Source of the DNA: Limimaricola sp964022235
GTDB taxonomy: Bacteria > Pseudomonadota > Alphaproteobacteria > Rhodobacterales > Rhodobacteraceae
DNA length: 64,000 nt
Direction of reading: 5' to 3'
Assembly (NCBI RefSeq): GCF_964022235.1
Contig: NZ_CAXHZL010000006.1
Span: 62,001-126,000 of the forward strand
A program made the translations under genes and the position numbers. The notes beneath the pieces are model-generated. The model was not told the origin of the DNA, made no database searches, and saw only the letters and a program-made list of their open reading frames with translations. This document shows positions 17,251 through 27,995 of this stretch, in pieces. Positions within the stretch are counted from its first letter, which is position 1. Each line of letters opens with the position of its first letter.

Positions 17251-18762
17251 TCACTCGGACTTGCTCACGCCCTCAAAGCGGAACATGCCATCGGGATAGG
17301 CAACGAAGCCCTCGACCGCGGCGTCGAGCGCCCAGATCCAAGTCTCGTGGTAGAGATAGACGATGGGCTTGGCCTCTTCGAGGATCGCGGTCGCCGCGTC
17401 ATAGCTCTCCTTGCGCGCCGCGGTGTCGGTCGTCACCCGGGCCTCGTCGAGCAGACGGTCCACCTCCGGGTCCGAGAACTTCGCGTCGTTGAGCCCGGCA
17501 TCGGTGGTCATGAACTGGTGGATGTTGCCATCCGGATCGACCCGGCCCGACCAGCCAACCTGACTTGCGGTGAAATCGCCCGCCGTCTGGTCGGACAGCA
17601 TGGTGGCGAATTCCTTGGAGGTGATCGAAATGCGGATCCCCGCCTCGGCGGCCATCGACTGGATCACCTGCATCAGTTGCAGGTTGACCGGCGCGTTGGG
17701 GGCTTGCACCTCGAGGTCGATCCCGTCGGCAAAACCTGCCTCGGCGAGCAGCGCCTTTGCCGCCTCGACATCGCGCGCAGGCACGGGGATGTTCGCGTTG
17801 TACCAAGGCGAGTTCGGCGGGAAGGCCTGGTTGCCGGCGGGGGCGGTGCCCTCAAATACCACCTGGTTGATCGCCTCGCGGTCGAGCGACAGCTCCAGCG
17901 CCCGGCGCAGCCGCGCGTCCTGACCCCAAGGGTTGTCGGCGCGCTCGCCGTTGCCGATGTTGAAGGTAATGCCCTGATAGCCCAGCGAGACCGCTTCCTC
18001 GACCTTGAGCGAGGGATCGTTGCGCACCTGTGCGACATCGGTGGCGGCCAGACGGTTGATCGCGTCGACATCGCCTGACTGCAGGTTCGCCAGACGCACG
18101 GTGCTGTCGGGGATCGGCAGGTAGGTGACGGTGTCGAAGTTGATCTCGTCCGCGTTCCAGTACTCGGCGAACTTCGACAGGACGATCTTGTCCTGCGCCA
18201 CCCGCTCCTCGAACTTGAACGGGCCCGAACAGACTGGGTTCAGACCGAAGTCGGCGCCCGCTTCGGCGGCGGCGGTCGGCGAGACCATCATGCCCGCGCG
18301 GTCGGCGAGCTGTGCCAGAAGCGTTGCGTCGGGCTGCGTGAGGTCGATGCGGATCTCGTAGGAACCAAGTACCTCGGTGCCCGAGATCGAGGCAACCTCG
18401 GACTTGCGGCGGCTCTCCTCCATGGTCTGCGAGCGTTCGATGTTGGCGGCCACGGCCTCCGCGTCAAAGGCGGTGCCGTCGTGGAAGGTCACGCCTTCGC
18501 GCAGCTTCATGGTGAGCTGCGTGCCGTCCTCGTTCCAGCTCCATTCGGTGGCGAGCTGCGGCACGATCTCGAGATCGGGGGTGATGTCCACGAGCTTGTC
18601 GCACAGCGCGGTATAGACGATGCGGCCCACGAAGGTGCGCGACTGATCGGGGTCGAGCACGTCGGGATCGCTTTCGAGAGCGAAGCGGAAGTCTGCGGCC
18701 TGCGCCGAAAGCGCGGTGGCGCTCAAAAGCGCAGCGAGCAGCGTGGTCTTGCGGAAAGTCAT
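17251..18762 (-). CDS. Peptide/nickel-type ABC transporter substrate-binding protein (SBP_bac_5)
   Basis: A 503-residue family 5 binding protein with a signal peptide cut after SAQAA near residue 23. The conserved start DFRFALESDPDVLDPDQSRTF, the CDKLVDITPDLEIVPQLATEW segment and the LREGVTFHDGTAFDAEAV motif are present. Ligands of this family are di- or oligopeptides, glutathione or similar. The downstream ggt suggests a gamma-glutamyl compound. Confidence 0.92.
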   Translation of the reverse strand: MTFRKTTLLAALLSATALSAQAADFRFALESDPDVLDPDQSRTFVGRIVYTALCDKLVDITPDLEIVPQLATEWSWNEDGTQLTMKLREGVTFHDGTAFDAEAVAANIERSQTMEESRRKSEVASISGTEVLGSYEIRIDLTQPDATLLAQLADRAGMMVSPTAAAEAGADFGLNPVCSGPFKFEERVAQDKIVLSKFAEYWNADEINFDTVTYLPIPDSTVRLANLQSGDVDAINRLAATDVAQVRNDPSLKVEEAVSLGYQGITFNIGNGERADNPWGQDARLRRALELSLDREAINQVVFEGTAPAGNQAFPPNSPWYNANIPVPARDVEAAKALLAEAGFADGIDLEVQAPNAPVNLQLMQVIQSMAAEAGIRISITSKEFATMLSDQTAGDFTASQVGWSGRVDPDGNIHQFMTTDAGLNDAKFSDPEVDRLLDEARVTTDTAARKESYDAATAILEEAKPIVYLYHETWIWALDAAVEGFVAYPDGMFRFEGVSKSE

Positions 18763-18782
18763 GGTTTACCTCTGTCTGTCGG

Positions 18783-19894
<1,112 letters not shown>

Positions 19895-19898
<4 letters not shown>

Positions 19899-20881
19899 GC
19901 GCTGCGCTCCAATGTCAGTTCCAACGGGGCGAAGTGGCAGGCGGCGCGGTGACGAGCGGTAACTTCGGCCAGATCGGGCCGGGTCGCGCAGACCGGCGCG
20001 GCAAAGGGGCAGCGCGATGAAAAGCGGCAGCCCTCGGGCATTTGACCGATGCTCGGCACCGACCCCGGCACCGTCGACAGGCGGCGTCTCGGCCCGGTGA
20101 GCGTCGGCACCGAGGCCATCAGCCCGATGGTGTAGGGGTGCTGCGGGTCGTTGAAGATCGCCTCCGCCGGCCCGTATTCAACCACCTGGCCCGCGTACAT
20201 CACGGCGACATCGGTCGCGATCTCCGCCACCACGCCGAGGTCATGGGTGATCATGATCGTGCCCATGCCCGTCTCGGCCTGCAGCTCGGCGATGAGATCG
20301 AGGATCTGCGCCTGCACTGTCACGTCGAGCGCGGTGGTCGGCTCGTCGGCGATCAAAAGCTCGGGGTCGTTGGCCAGCGCCATGGCGATCATCACCCTTT
20401 GGCGCATCCCGCCAGAAAGCTGGTGCGGGTATTCGTCTAGCCGCTGCTCCGGCGCGGGGATGCCGACCTTCCTCAGCATCTCGAGCGCTCGGGCGCGCGC
20501 CGCCGCACCTCCGCACCGACGGTGCCTCTCGACGGCCTCGGCGATCTGGTCGCCGATCCGAAAGGCGGGGTTGAGAGAGGTCATCGGCTCTTGGAAGATC
20601 ATCGCCATCCGGTCGCCGCGCATCTGCGCGATGCGACTGTGATCGGCGGGCGCAAAGCCTTCGCCGTCGAAGCGGATCTCGCCGCCGCCGAAGCGCACGT
20701 CGTCCTTCGGCAGGAGGCCCATCAGCGCCAGTGCCGTGACGCTTTTGCCGCAACCGCTCTCTCCGACGATGCACAGCGTCTCATTGCGGCCGACCTGGAA
20801 GGACACGTCCTGCACCACGTCCTGATCCTGCCCGCGGAAGCGGAATTGCAGGTTTCGAACCTCGAGAAGTGGCTGATCCAT
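19895..20881 (-). CDS. Peptide ABC transporter ATP-binding protein (DppD type)
   Basis: About 328 residues: Walker A GESGCGKSVTALALMGLLP, Q-loop FQEPMTSLNPAFRIG, signature LSGGMRQRVMIAMALANDP, Walker B LLIADEPTTALDVTVQAQ, switch THDLGVVAE, and the oligo_HPY cysteine motif CRFSSRCPFAAPVC. It is the first gene of the nine-gene operon ending at 11266. I prefer ATG 20881 (MDQPLLEV), which starts the ATPase domain; an in-frame ATG at 20929 would add 16 residues. Confidence 0.9.
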
Positions 20882-20940
20882 TCGACGTGTTTCCCTCTGC
20901 GGATGGGCCAAGGGACTCGACGAGTCCAACCCATTCAGAA

Positions 20941-20957
20941 ACCAATGTCGGATTGGT
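20941..20957. promoter_or_regulatory. Palindrome upstream of the peptide-transport operon
   Basis: ACCAAT-GTCGG-ATTGGT is a perfect 6-bp inverted repeat 60 bp upstream of the DppD-type start. A related half (ATTGGT) recurs at 21053-21058. A site for the FCD-type regulator of this operon is possible but untested. The gap 20882-21142 otherwise contains only the terminator at 21059-21081. Confidence 0.4.
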
Positions 20958-21058
20958 GGCAGTCATCGACCCATCTGACAACCCCGTTTTTTAACTATCT
21001 GCACGGAGGTTATCCCGGGCGAATACCCCGCAGATTTCAGAAGCAATGGAAAATTGGT

Positions 21059-21081
21059 CCGGCCCGCCAAGGCCGGGCCGG
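21059..21081 (-). terminator. Rho-independent terminator of the amide operon
   Basis: On the minus strand CCGGCCCG-GCCTTGG-CGGGCCGG forms a perfect 8-bp stem followed by ACCAATTTTCC with a short T-run. It lies 62-84 bp past the stop of the fused ATPase gene, at the end of the amiC-to-ATPase operon. Confidence 0.65.
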
Positions 21082-21142
21082 TGCGGGTCGCGGAGGCTGC
21101 TCCAAGCCCGAAATTTGTGCCACATGCCTGTGTGTGCGCGTC

Positions 21143-22924
21143 TCAGGGCACGACGAGATGTCCCTCGCCGATATCGACCAGTGTGGCCCTCTGGGGTGAC
21201 GCGCCTATGGGCAACACCGGGGTCGGCACGTCGCCCTGCGGACGCGTGGCCGGTGCGCGGGCGTGGGTCGGGTCCGGCACCGGCACCGCCGCGATGAGCT
21301 GTCGGGTATAGGGATGCCGCGGATCGCCGAAGACCTGCGCCCGGCTGCCCATCTCGACGACCTGCCCAAGCCGCATCACCGCGATCCGGTCGGAGACGTT
21401 CTCGACCACCGCCATGTCGTGGCTGATGAAGAGATAGGCGATGCCGAACTCGGTCTTGAGCGCTCTGAGCAGTTCCAGCACCCGCGCCTGCACGCTCACA
21501 TCGAGCGCCGAGACGCTCTCGTCGGCGATGATCAGCTTGGGGCGCAGCGCCAGAGCGCGCGCGATGCAGATCCGCTGCCGCTGCCCACCCGAAAACTCGT
21601 GCGGATAGCGGTCGATCTGGTCGCGTTCCAACCCGACACGCTCGAACAGCGCCTCGACCTCTGCGCGGCGCTCCGCCCCGCCCCCGATCCGGTGGATCAC
21701 CAGCGGCTCGGCCACCAGGTCGCCCACCCGCATGCGCGGATCAAGCGAGGCCATCGGATCCTGGAAGATCATCTGGATTTCGCGGCGAAACGCGGCGTCG
21801 GGCCTCTGTCCGCTCTCGAGCGCCCGCCCGGCCACTTCGATCCGCCCCTCGAAGGGCACGAGACCGGTCAGCGCCTTGGCGATGGTCGACTTGCCGCAGC
21901 CGCTCTCCCCCACAAGGGAGAACGTCTCGCCCGCGCGGATATCGAAGCTGACCCCAGCCACGGCATGCACCGTGTGGGTGACCCGGTTGAGAACGCCGCC
22001 CCGGATGTCGAAGCGGACACTCAGGTCCTTGATCCGCGCGACCGTGACGGCGCCGGCGCCAGGTTCGCTGGTTGGACCCGCACCGCTCCCCATACGCGGC
22101 ACTGCCGCCAGAAGCGCGCGGGTGTAGGCCTCGCGCGGAGCGGCGAAAATCTCGCGCACCGGGCCCTGTTCGACCATGCGGCCAGATTGCATGACGACGA
22201 CGCGGTCGGCCATCTCGGCCACCACGCCCATGTCGTGGGTGATGAGGATGAGCGCGGTGCCCAACTCGCGCTGCAGATCGCGCAGAAGCTCCAGAACTTC
22301 TCGCTGCACAGTGACGTCGAGCGCGGTCGTCGGCTCGTCGGCGATCAGCACATCGGGGCGCAGCGCGATCGCCATGGCGATCATCACGCGCTGACGCATG
22401 CCGCCGGACAATTCATGCGGGTATTGCTTGAGCCGCGCCTCGGGCTGCGACATGCGCACCGCGCGCAGCGCCTCGATCGCGCGGTCGCGGACGTCACGGC
22501 GCGACAGGCTCTCGTGTGCCTCGATCGCCTCGGTGAGCTGGTGCCCGATGGTCAGCACCGGGTTCAGCGAGGTCATCGGCTCTTGAAAGATCATCGCAAC
22601 GCGGGCACCGCGCAGGCTGCGCATCCGCCGCTCGGGCAGGGTCAGCAGGTCGGTCTCGCCGAGGCGGATTTCACCCTTGGAGACATGCACCGCCGGCGGC
22701 GGCAAAAGCCCCATGATCGCCAGCGAGGTGAGCGATTTGCCCGAGCCGCTTTCGCCCGCGATGGCCAGCGTCTCGCCGCGCGCCAAGCTGAAGGACAGAT
22801 CATCCACCAGCACGCGCGGGCCCTCTTCGGTGCGCACCGAGACCTGCAGCCCCTTGACCGCGAGGACCGGCAGGGCGTCCGGGGCCTTTTCGGCCCCGGA
22901 CAGCGACGTGACGGCCGCGTTCAT
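21143..22924 (-). CDS. ABC transporter ATP-binding protein with two fused ATPase domains (GsiA/YejF type)
   Basis: About 593 residues formed from a DppD-like and a DppF-like ATPase joined in one chain. Domain 1 (residues about 20-270) has GESGSGKSLTSLAIMGLLPP, LSGGMRQRVMIAMAI and LIADEPTTALD; domain 2 (about 300-570) has GESGCGKSTIAKAL, FSGGQRQRICIARAL and IIADESVSALD, where the usual DEPVSALD Pro is Ser. ATG 22924 overlaps the amidase stop (ATGA); an ATG at 22936 is the alternative. It energises the two permeases of the amide operon. Confidence 0.92.
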   Translation of the reverse strand: MNAAVTSLSGAEKAPDALPVLAVKGLQVSVRTEEGPRVLVDDLSFSLARGETLAIAGESGSGKSLTSLAIMGLLPPPAVHVSKGEIRLGETDLLTLPERRMRSLRGARVAMIFQEPMTSLNPVLTIGHQLTEAIEAHESLSRRDVRDRAIEALRAVRMSQPEARLKQYPHELSGGMRQRVMIAMAIALRPDVLIADEPTTALDVTVQREVLELLRDLQRELGTALILITHDMGVVAEMADRVVVMQSGRMVEQGPVREIFAAPREAYTRALLAAVPRMGSGAGPTSEPGAGAVTVARIKDLSVRFDIRGGVLNRVTHTVHAVAGVSFDIRAGETFSLVGESGCGKSTIAKALTGLVPFEGRIEVAGRALESGQRPDAAFRREIQMIFQDPMASLDPRMRVGDLVAEPLVIHRIGGGAERRAEVEALFERVGLERDQIDRYPHEFSGGQRQRICIARALALRPKLIIADESVSALDVSVQARVLELLRALKTEFGIAYLFISHDMAVVENVSDRIAVMRLGQVVEMGSRAQVFGDPRHPYTRQLIAAVPVPDPTHARAPATRPQGDVPTPVLPIGASPQRATLVDIGEGHLVVP

Positions 22925-23880
22925 TCGAACACGCATCGCGGGAAGTAGAAGCCGACCACCCAGTTCGGCTGATCGACGATCTCGGAGATCCGCAGATCGC
23001 CGCAGGTCGACACCAGCATGTAGGCATCGACCGCCGCCATCTGGCGGCTGGCGCAGAGGAAATCGACCATCCCCGCCACCGCGTCGCGCGACGCCGACAT
23101 CAGATCCGGCCCGATGCCCGTCGTCACCTCGTAGCCCTTGGCGTCGAGATGCCGCGTCACCGGGCCTTGGGTGGTGAAGCGCGGGAACTTGAGATTCGCG
23201 TTCTTCACCAGGTCGAGTGTCAGAACCACATCCATCGGGCTTTCGATCGCGGTGCCGCAGACCTCGCCGTCGCCTTGCGCCGCATGGGTGTCGCCCACCG
23301 AGAACAGCGCCCCCGCCACCTCGACGGGGAGGTAGAGCACGGTGCCCGCCGCCAGATCGCGAATGTCGAGATTGCCGCCCACCCGGCGCGGCGGCACGAT
23401 GGAGTGCAGCCCCGGCTCGGCCAGCGCGTTGCCGATCGTGCCGCAGAAGGGCTTGAGCGGCACCCGGCCATGTTCGCCGAAGAGCGCGGGCTCCAGCGTC
23501 TTCGCGTCGTACTTCCAGATCGTCAGCGCCGGGTCGGTGAACTGGTCGGCCAAAAGCCCGAAGCCGGGGATGTTGGCGGTCCAGCCCCAGGCGGAGCCGC
23601 CCTCCTCGCGCGGGGCGAAGCTATCGATGGTGATCTTCAGCGCGTCGCCGGGCTCGGCCCCCTCGACATAGATCGGCCCCGAGACCGGGTTGATCTTGCC
23701 GAAATCGAGGGCCGTCACATCCTCGACCGTGCTCGAGGGCCCGAGCTGGCCCGCCGATGAATCCATGCAGTGAAAGGCGATCTGCGCGCCGGACTCCACC
23801 CGTTCGGCGGGGGCAATTGAGTTGTCCCAGCCAAAATGGTGCTGCGCGCCGTGGATCGTGTAGTCGCAGTTCTTGCACAT
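22921..23880 (-). CDS. Acetamidase/formamidase family protein
   Basis: A 319-residue protein of the FmdA/AmdA family, which hydrolyses short aliphatic amides to ammonia and the acid. Visible segments are the N-terminal HHFGWDNSIAPAERV, PVSGPIYVEGAEPGDALKI, IPLKPFCGTIG-like PLKPFCGTIGNAL, FSVGDTHAAQGDGEVCGTAIE (conserved acidic and His residues) and a C-terminal LMVSTCGDLRISEIVD-like LVSTCGDLRISEIVD. It sits between the binding protein and the fused ATPase in the AmiC/AmiR operon, so the imported compound is likely an amide. Confidence 0.92.
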   Translation of the reverse strand: MCKNCDYTIHGAQHHFGWDNSIAPAERVESGAQIAFHCMDSSAGQLGPSSTVEDVTALDFGKINPVSGPIYVEGAEPGDALKITIDSFAPREEGGSAWGWTANIPGFGLLADQFTDPALTIWKYDAKTLEPALFGEHGRVPLKPFCGTIGNALAEPGLHSIVPPRRVGGNLDIRDLAAGTVLYLPVEVAGALFSVGDTHAAQGDGEVCGTAIESPMDVVLTLDLVKNANLKFPRFTTQGPVTRHLDAKGYEVTTGIGPDLMSASRDAVAGMVDFLCASRQMAAVDAYMLVSTCGDLRISEIVDQPNWVVGFYFPRCVFE

Positions 23881-23884
23881 GGTC

Positions 23885-25510
23885 TTACTCGGTCACGAAG
23901 ACGTAGTCGTAGTTCACGGGGATCGAGACCGGATCGACATAGAGCGCATCCGCCCCACCCATCCGCTCGGACTTCATGGTGTAGCGCTGCTCGTTGAACA
24001 CCGGCACCCAAGGCGCGTCCTCCATGACCCTCATGTAGATGTCCGACCACTTGCCAAGCCGCGCTTCGGCCTGCGCCGGATCGGCCATGGCATCCGCCTC
24101 GGCGGCCATCGCGTCGAGATCCTCGTTGCAGTACCACGACCAGTTCCACCCCCCCGGCACGGCGCCCGCACAGCCAAGGATCGGACCATAGAAGTTCGAC
24201 GCGTCGGGGAAGTCGGCGATCCACGCCATGCCACCGGACCAGATCATCGGCGCCTGGCCTTCCTCGCCGCCCGCGGCGATGACGTTGGCCTGGGCCAGAG
24301 ACTGGATCGAGGCGTCGATGCCGATCTGGCTCAGATCCTGCTGGATCGCCTGAGCGATGCGCGGGTTGGGATCGGTGTTCATCACGAAAAGCTCGGTCTC
24401 GAAGCCATCCGCGTGACCGGCCTCGGCCAAAAGCGCCTTGGCCGCCTCGACGTCGTAGGCGTAGCCCTCGTAGCCTTCGGTGTAGCCCGGCATCGAGGGC
24501 GGCAGCGGCTGCGTCGCGGGCACGGCGCGGCCATTGATGATCTGGGTGATCCGCTCCTTGTTGATCGCCATGTTGACGGCTTGGCGCACTTTCACGTCGT
24601 CGAAGGGCGCGATCTTGGTGTTGAGCGTGATATAGCCGGTGTGCAGCTGCCCGCCCTCGACCACGCGCTCGGCCTGCGCGGGATCGCTCATCACCTCGAC
24701 GAACTTGGCGGGCGGGATGCCGTCCCCGGGCACATCGACCTCGCCGTTCTGAAGCCGAAGCAGCGCCACGATCGGTTCCTGACCCACCTCGAAGGTGATC
24801 TGGTCGAGATAGGGGATGCCTTCGCGCCAATAGTCGGGGTTCTTCTCGAACACGAGCCGCTGACCGATGGTCCAGTCGCCCAAGCGGAAGGCGCCGGTGC
24901 CCACAGGCTCCTTGCCGAAGTCGCCGCCCGCGGCCTCCACGGCTTCCTGCGGCACGACGCTTGCGAAGTTGAGCGCCATCACGTGCAGGAAGGTGGCGTC
25001 GGGACGCGACAAGGTGATCTCGACTGTCGCCTCGTCGATCACCTTCACACCCGACAGCCCCTCGGCCTCGCCCGAGGCGGCGGCGTCATAGCCCGCGATC
25101 GCCCCGAAGAAGCCCGCGCCGGGCGACTGCGTCTCGGGCTTTGTCACGCGGTCGAGCGAGTATTTCACATCCTCGGCCGTCATCTCGCGACCGTTGTGGA
25201 ACACGACACCGGGGCGCAGCTGGAAGGTGTAGGTCAGCCCGTCGTCCGAGATCTCGTAGCTTTCGGCTAGACCGGGGCGCAGGTCGGTGGTGCCGGGGAC
25301 ATAGTCCATCAGCCCGTCGAAGATCGACTTGATCATCGACCAGTTCTGCCAGTCGTAGCCGATGGCCGGGTCGAGCGTGGCGACGTCGTCCTTGTAGGTG
25401 ATGGTGATCGCGCCGCCGGGCGTGGCGGCCGGGTCGGGCTGGTAGTCCTGCGCCAGCGCGGGCACGGCAAGGGCCGCGATCAGCGCGGTCGAGGCGAGAA
25501 GCGTCTTCAT
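23885..25510 (-). CDS. ABC transporter substrate-binding protein (SBP_bac_5), amide operon
   Basis: A 541-residue family 5 binding protein with a signal peptide ending PALAQD near residue 22. Typical segments are YKDDVATLDPAIGYDWQNWSMIKSIF, the FQLRPGVVFHNGREMTAEDVKYSLDR motif and the QLHTGYITLNTKIAPFDDVKVRQA segment. ATG 25510 opens the signal peptide and is preceded by AGGAGAG. The ligand is inferred to be an amide-containing compound recognised also by AmiC. Confidence 0.92.
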   Translation of the reverse strand: MKTLLASTALIAALAVPALAQDYQPDPAATPGGAITITYKDDVATLDPAIGYDWQNWSMIKSIFDGLMDYVPGTTDLRPGLAESYEISDDGLTYTFQLRPGVVFHNGREMTAEDVKYSLDRVTKPETQSPGAGFFGAIAGYDAAASGEAEGLSGVKVIDEATVEITLSRPDATFLHVMALNFASVVPQEAVEAAGGDFGKEPVGTGAFRLGDWTIGQRLVFEKNPDYWREGIPYLDQITFEVGQEPIVALLRLQNGEVDVPGDGIPPAKFVEVMSDPAQAERVVEGGQLHTGYITLNTKIAPFDDVKVRQAVNMAINKERITQIINGRAVPATQPLPPSMPGYTEGYEGYAYDVEAAKALLAEAGHADGFETELFVMNTDPNPRIAQAIQQDLSQIGIDASIQSLAQANVIAAGGEEGQAPMIWSGGMAWIADFPDASNFYGPILGCAGAVPGGWNWSWYCNEDLDAMAAEADAMADPAQAEARLGKWSDIYMRVMEDAPWVPVFNEQRYTMKSERMGGADALYVDPVSIPVNYDYVFVTE

Positions 25511-25556
25511 GTTCACTCTCCTGTCGGGTCTTTTCTTGGTTGGTCGTGCGGGGGTC

Positions 25557-26477
25557 TCAGCGCAGCTTGATGCGCGGATCGATGAGCGGGGTGACCAGAT
25601 CGGCCAGAAGGTTGCCGAGGACGATGGCGCAGGCTGAGACCAGCGTGACGCCCATGATGATCGGGATGTCGACGCGCTGGATCGCCTGCCACGCCAACTG
25701 GCCGATGCCGGGCCAGCCGAACACGCTCTCGACCACGACGATGCCACCCATGAAGATGCCGATGTCGATGCCGATCATCGCGATCACCGGCAGGATCGCG
25801 TTGGGCAGCGCGTGGCGCAGGATCACCTGCCTACGGGCAAGGCCCTTGGCCCGCGCGGTGCGGATGTAGTCGGCGCGCAGCACGTCGACCATCGAGGAAC
25901 GCATCATCCGGCTGTACCAGCCCGAGCCCATGATCCCGAGCGTCACAGAGGGCAGCACCAGATGCGCCGCCGTGCCGTAGCCGCCGATCGGAAACCAGCC
26001 GAGCTGCACCGCGAAGACGTAAAGCAGCAGCAGGCCTACCACGAACTGCGGCGCCGAGACGCCGACAAAGCTCGCGATCATCAGGCTCTGGTCGGTCGCG
26101 GTCCCGCGCCGGAGCGCCGCGACGATGCCCATGGTGAGCCCCAACACCAGCTCGCAGCCGATGGCACCCGCCATCAGCAGGAGCGAGGCCGGAAGCCGCG
26201 CCGCGATCAGCGTGCCCACGTCGGTGCGCTGCAGGTAGCTGCGACCCAGATCGCCCTGCACGAGGCCGGTGAGATAGCGCCAGTATTGCACCAAGAGCGG
26301 CTGATCGAGACCGAGCTGCTGGCGGATGTTTTCGACCGTCTGCGCCGTGGCCGAGCGACCGGCGATCTGGCGCACGGGATCGGCGGGCAGCGCGTAGAGC
26401 AAGAAGAAGGTGATGAACGACACTCCGAGCAGGATCAGCACCGAGACGATCAGACGGCGGACGATATAGGCGGCCAT
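25557..26477 (-). CDS. ABC transporter permease (DppB type), amide operon
   Basis: A 306-residue permease beginning YIVRRLIVSVLILLGVSFITFFLLYALPADPV, the standard DppB opening helix. The EAA loop reads YIRTARAKGLARRQVILRHALPNAI near residue 210. Its start overlaps the stop of the upstream permease gene by one base (TGATG). Confidence 0.92.
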   Translation of the reverse strand: MAAYIVRRLIVSVLILLGVSFITFFLLYALPADPVRQIAGRSATAQTVENIRQQLGLDQPLLVQYWRYLTGLVQGDLGRSYLQRTDVGTLIAARLPASLLLMAGAIGCELVLGLTMGIVAALRRGTATDQSLMIASFVGVSAPQFVVGLLLLYVFAVQLGWFPIGGYGTAAHLVLPSVTLGIMGSGWYSRMMRSSMVDVLRADYIRTARAKGLARRQVILRHALPNAILPVIAMIGIDIGIFMGGIVVVESVFGWPGIGQLAWQAIQRVDIPIIMGVTLVSACAIVLGNLLADLVTPLIDPRIKLR

Positions 26478-27388
26478 CAGTCGCGCCCCCTTTGCGTCGG
26501 GTCGAGCACGTCGCGCAGCGCGTCGCCCAAGAGGTTGAACGACAGCGCAAGGATCAGGATCGCGGCGCCGGGGAAGAACACGAGCCAAGGGGCGGCCTGA
26601 AAATAGGTCTGGTTCTCGAAGATGATGTTGCCCCAAGACGGCGTCGGCGGCTGCACCCCGATGCCGAGAAAGCTTAGCGTCGCCTCGAGGAGCACCGTGG
26701 TCGAGATGCCCAGCGTGCCCCAGACGATGATGGTCGGCACCAGATGCGGCAGGATGTGGCGCAGCAGGATCCGCGCATGCCCCGCGCCCAGCGTCTTTTC
26801 GGCGGCGATGAACTCGCGCTCGGACAGCGACGTGGTTTCGGTATAGAGCACCCGCGCCGTCTGGACCCAGTTCACGATGGCGATGACCATGGCGACGATC
26901 CACAGCGAGGGCTGGAAGATCGCGGCGAGGCAAATCGCCAGCAACAGCGCCGGGAAGGCCATCATCAGATCGGTAAAGCGCATCAGCACCGCGCCGTAGA
27001 AGCCGCGAAAATACCCCGCCGTCACGCCGATCACCGTGCCGATCACCAGTGCGATGCCATTGGCAACCACGCCGATGATCAGCGAGGTGCGCGCACCATA
27101 GAGGATGCGGGTGAGCAGATCGCGGCCCAGAAGATCGGTGCCGAGGGCGAAGTCGGCGTTGGGCGGCAAGGGTGCGCCGGTGATCGTCAGCCCGTCGAAC
27201 ATCTGGTCGTTCGGATCGTAGGGCGTGAGCCATGGCGCGAAGATCGCCCCCGCCACAGTCGCCACGATGAGCGCCAGCCCGAACAGCGCCAGCTTGCGCC
27301 GCAACAGCCGCGCCAAGGCGCCTTTCGGCGCGGGACGTGCCATCGGCAACGGCGCACCGGCGGGCTGGGATCCGGTGGTGTCAGACAT
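26477..27388 (-). CDS. ABC transporter permease (DppC type), amide operon
   Basis: A 303-residue permease with a hydrophilic N-terminus followed by LLRRKLALFGLALIV. Motifs include FALGTDLLGRDLLTRILYGARTSL, the EAA loop AAEKTLGAGHARILLRHILPHL and the C-terminal FNLLGDALRDVLDPTQRG. ATG 27388 lies 8 bp inside the end of amiR, so the regulator and transporter genes are coupled. Confidence 0.92.
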   Translation of the reverse strand: MSDTTGSQPAGAPLPMARPAPKGALARLLRRKLALFGLALIVATVAGAIFAPWLTPYDPNDQMFDGLTITGAPLPPNADFALGTDLLGRDLLTRILYGARTSLIIGVVANGIALVIGTVIGVTAGYFRGFYGAVLMRFTDLMMAFPALLLAICLAAIFQPSLWIVAMVIAIVNWVQTARVLYTETTSLSEREFIAAEKTLGAGHARILLRHILPHLVPTIIVWGTLGISTTVLLEATLSFLGIGVQPPTPSWGNIIFENQTYFQAAPWLVFFPGAAILILALSFNLLGDALRDVLDPTQRGRD

Positions 27389-27995
27389 CGTGTCCCTTTC
27401 TCGCCGCCTGCGGGGCGGTCTTGTCGTCGGGCTCGGCGCAGATCCGCCGCGCCGCCTGCTCGATGGTGTCCTGCCAGGCCATCGCCATGGCGCGCAGCTG
27501 CGCATAGGCCTCGGCCTCGGAGCGGCCGCGCGCCATCAGCACCAGCACTGCGCGCACCACCGTCTGCCGCTCGGCCAGCCGCGCGCGCAGCGCCGCAATC
27601 TCGTCGGCGGCGGCGCGGCGCGTCTCGAAGCCCTGCCGCGCGATCAGCAGCGCCGAATAAACGCCGCCTGTGCCAATGGGCTTGAGCAGATGCGCATCCG
27701 CCCCCTGCCCCAACGCCCATTCGATCCGCCCCGGCGCCTCCGAGCCGATCAGCGCGATCATCGGCATCGGCGCCTCTCCGGGGGACCATGGAAACATCGC
27801 GTCGTGGCACTGGTCGGCATCGAAGAACACGAAGTCGGCGGCCAACGCGTCCGGTCCCAGATCGGGCCAGACCGGCTCGGCCCGCAAGCCGATCGCCGCG
27901 AGCTGACGGCTCAGCGCCTGCACCGTGGCGTGCGGGCGGTGCAGCACCAGCGCGGTCGCGCCGCCAAGCTCGGGCGTGGCCAAACGACGGCTCAT
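27381..27995 (-). CDS. amiR: AmiR-like antitermination regulator with ANTAR domain
   Basis: About 204 residues. The N-terminal 120 form a receiver-like domain (VLHRPHATVQALSRQL ... FVFFDADQC ... ALIGSEAPGRIEWAL), and a coiled-coil (ADEIAALRARLAERQTVV) leads into a C-terminal ANTAR RNA-binding domain (RAVLVLMARGRSEAEAYAQLRAMAM). In Pseudomonas aeruginosa AmiR binds leader RNA and prevents termination upstream of the amidase operon unless held by AmiC. Start ATG 27995 overlaps the amiC stop (ATGA), matching the amiC-amiR pairing of that system. Confidence 0.9.
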   Translation of the reverse strand: MSRRLATPELGGATALVLHRPHATVQALSRQLAAIGLRAEPVWPDLGPDALAADFVFFDADQCHDAMFPWSPGEAPMPMIALIGSEAPGRIEWALGQGADAHLLKPIGTGGVYSALLIARQGFETRRAAADEIAALRARLAERQTVVRAVLVLMARGRSEAEAYAQLRAMAMAWQDTIEQAARRICAEPDDKTAPQAARKGHDV

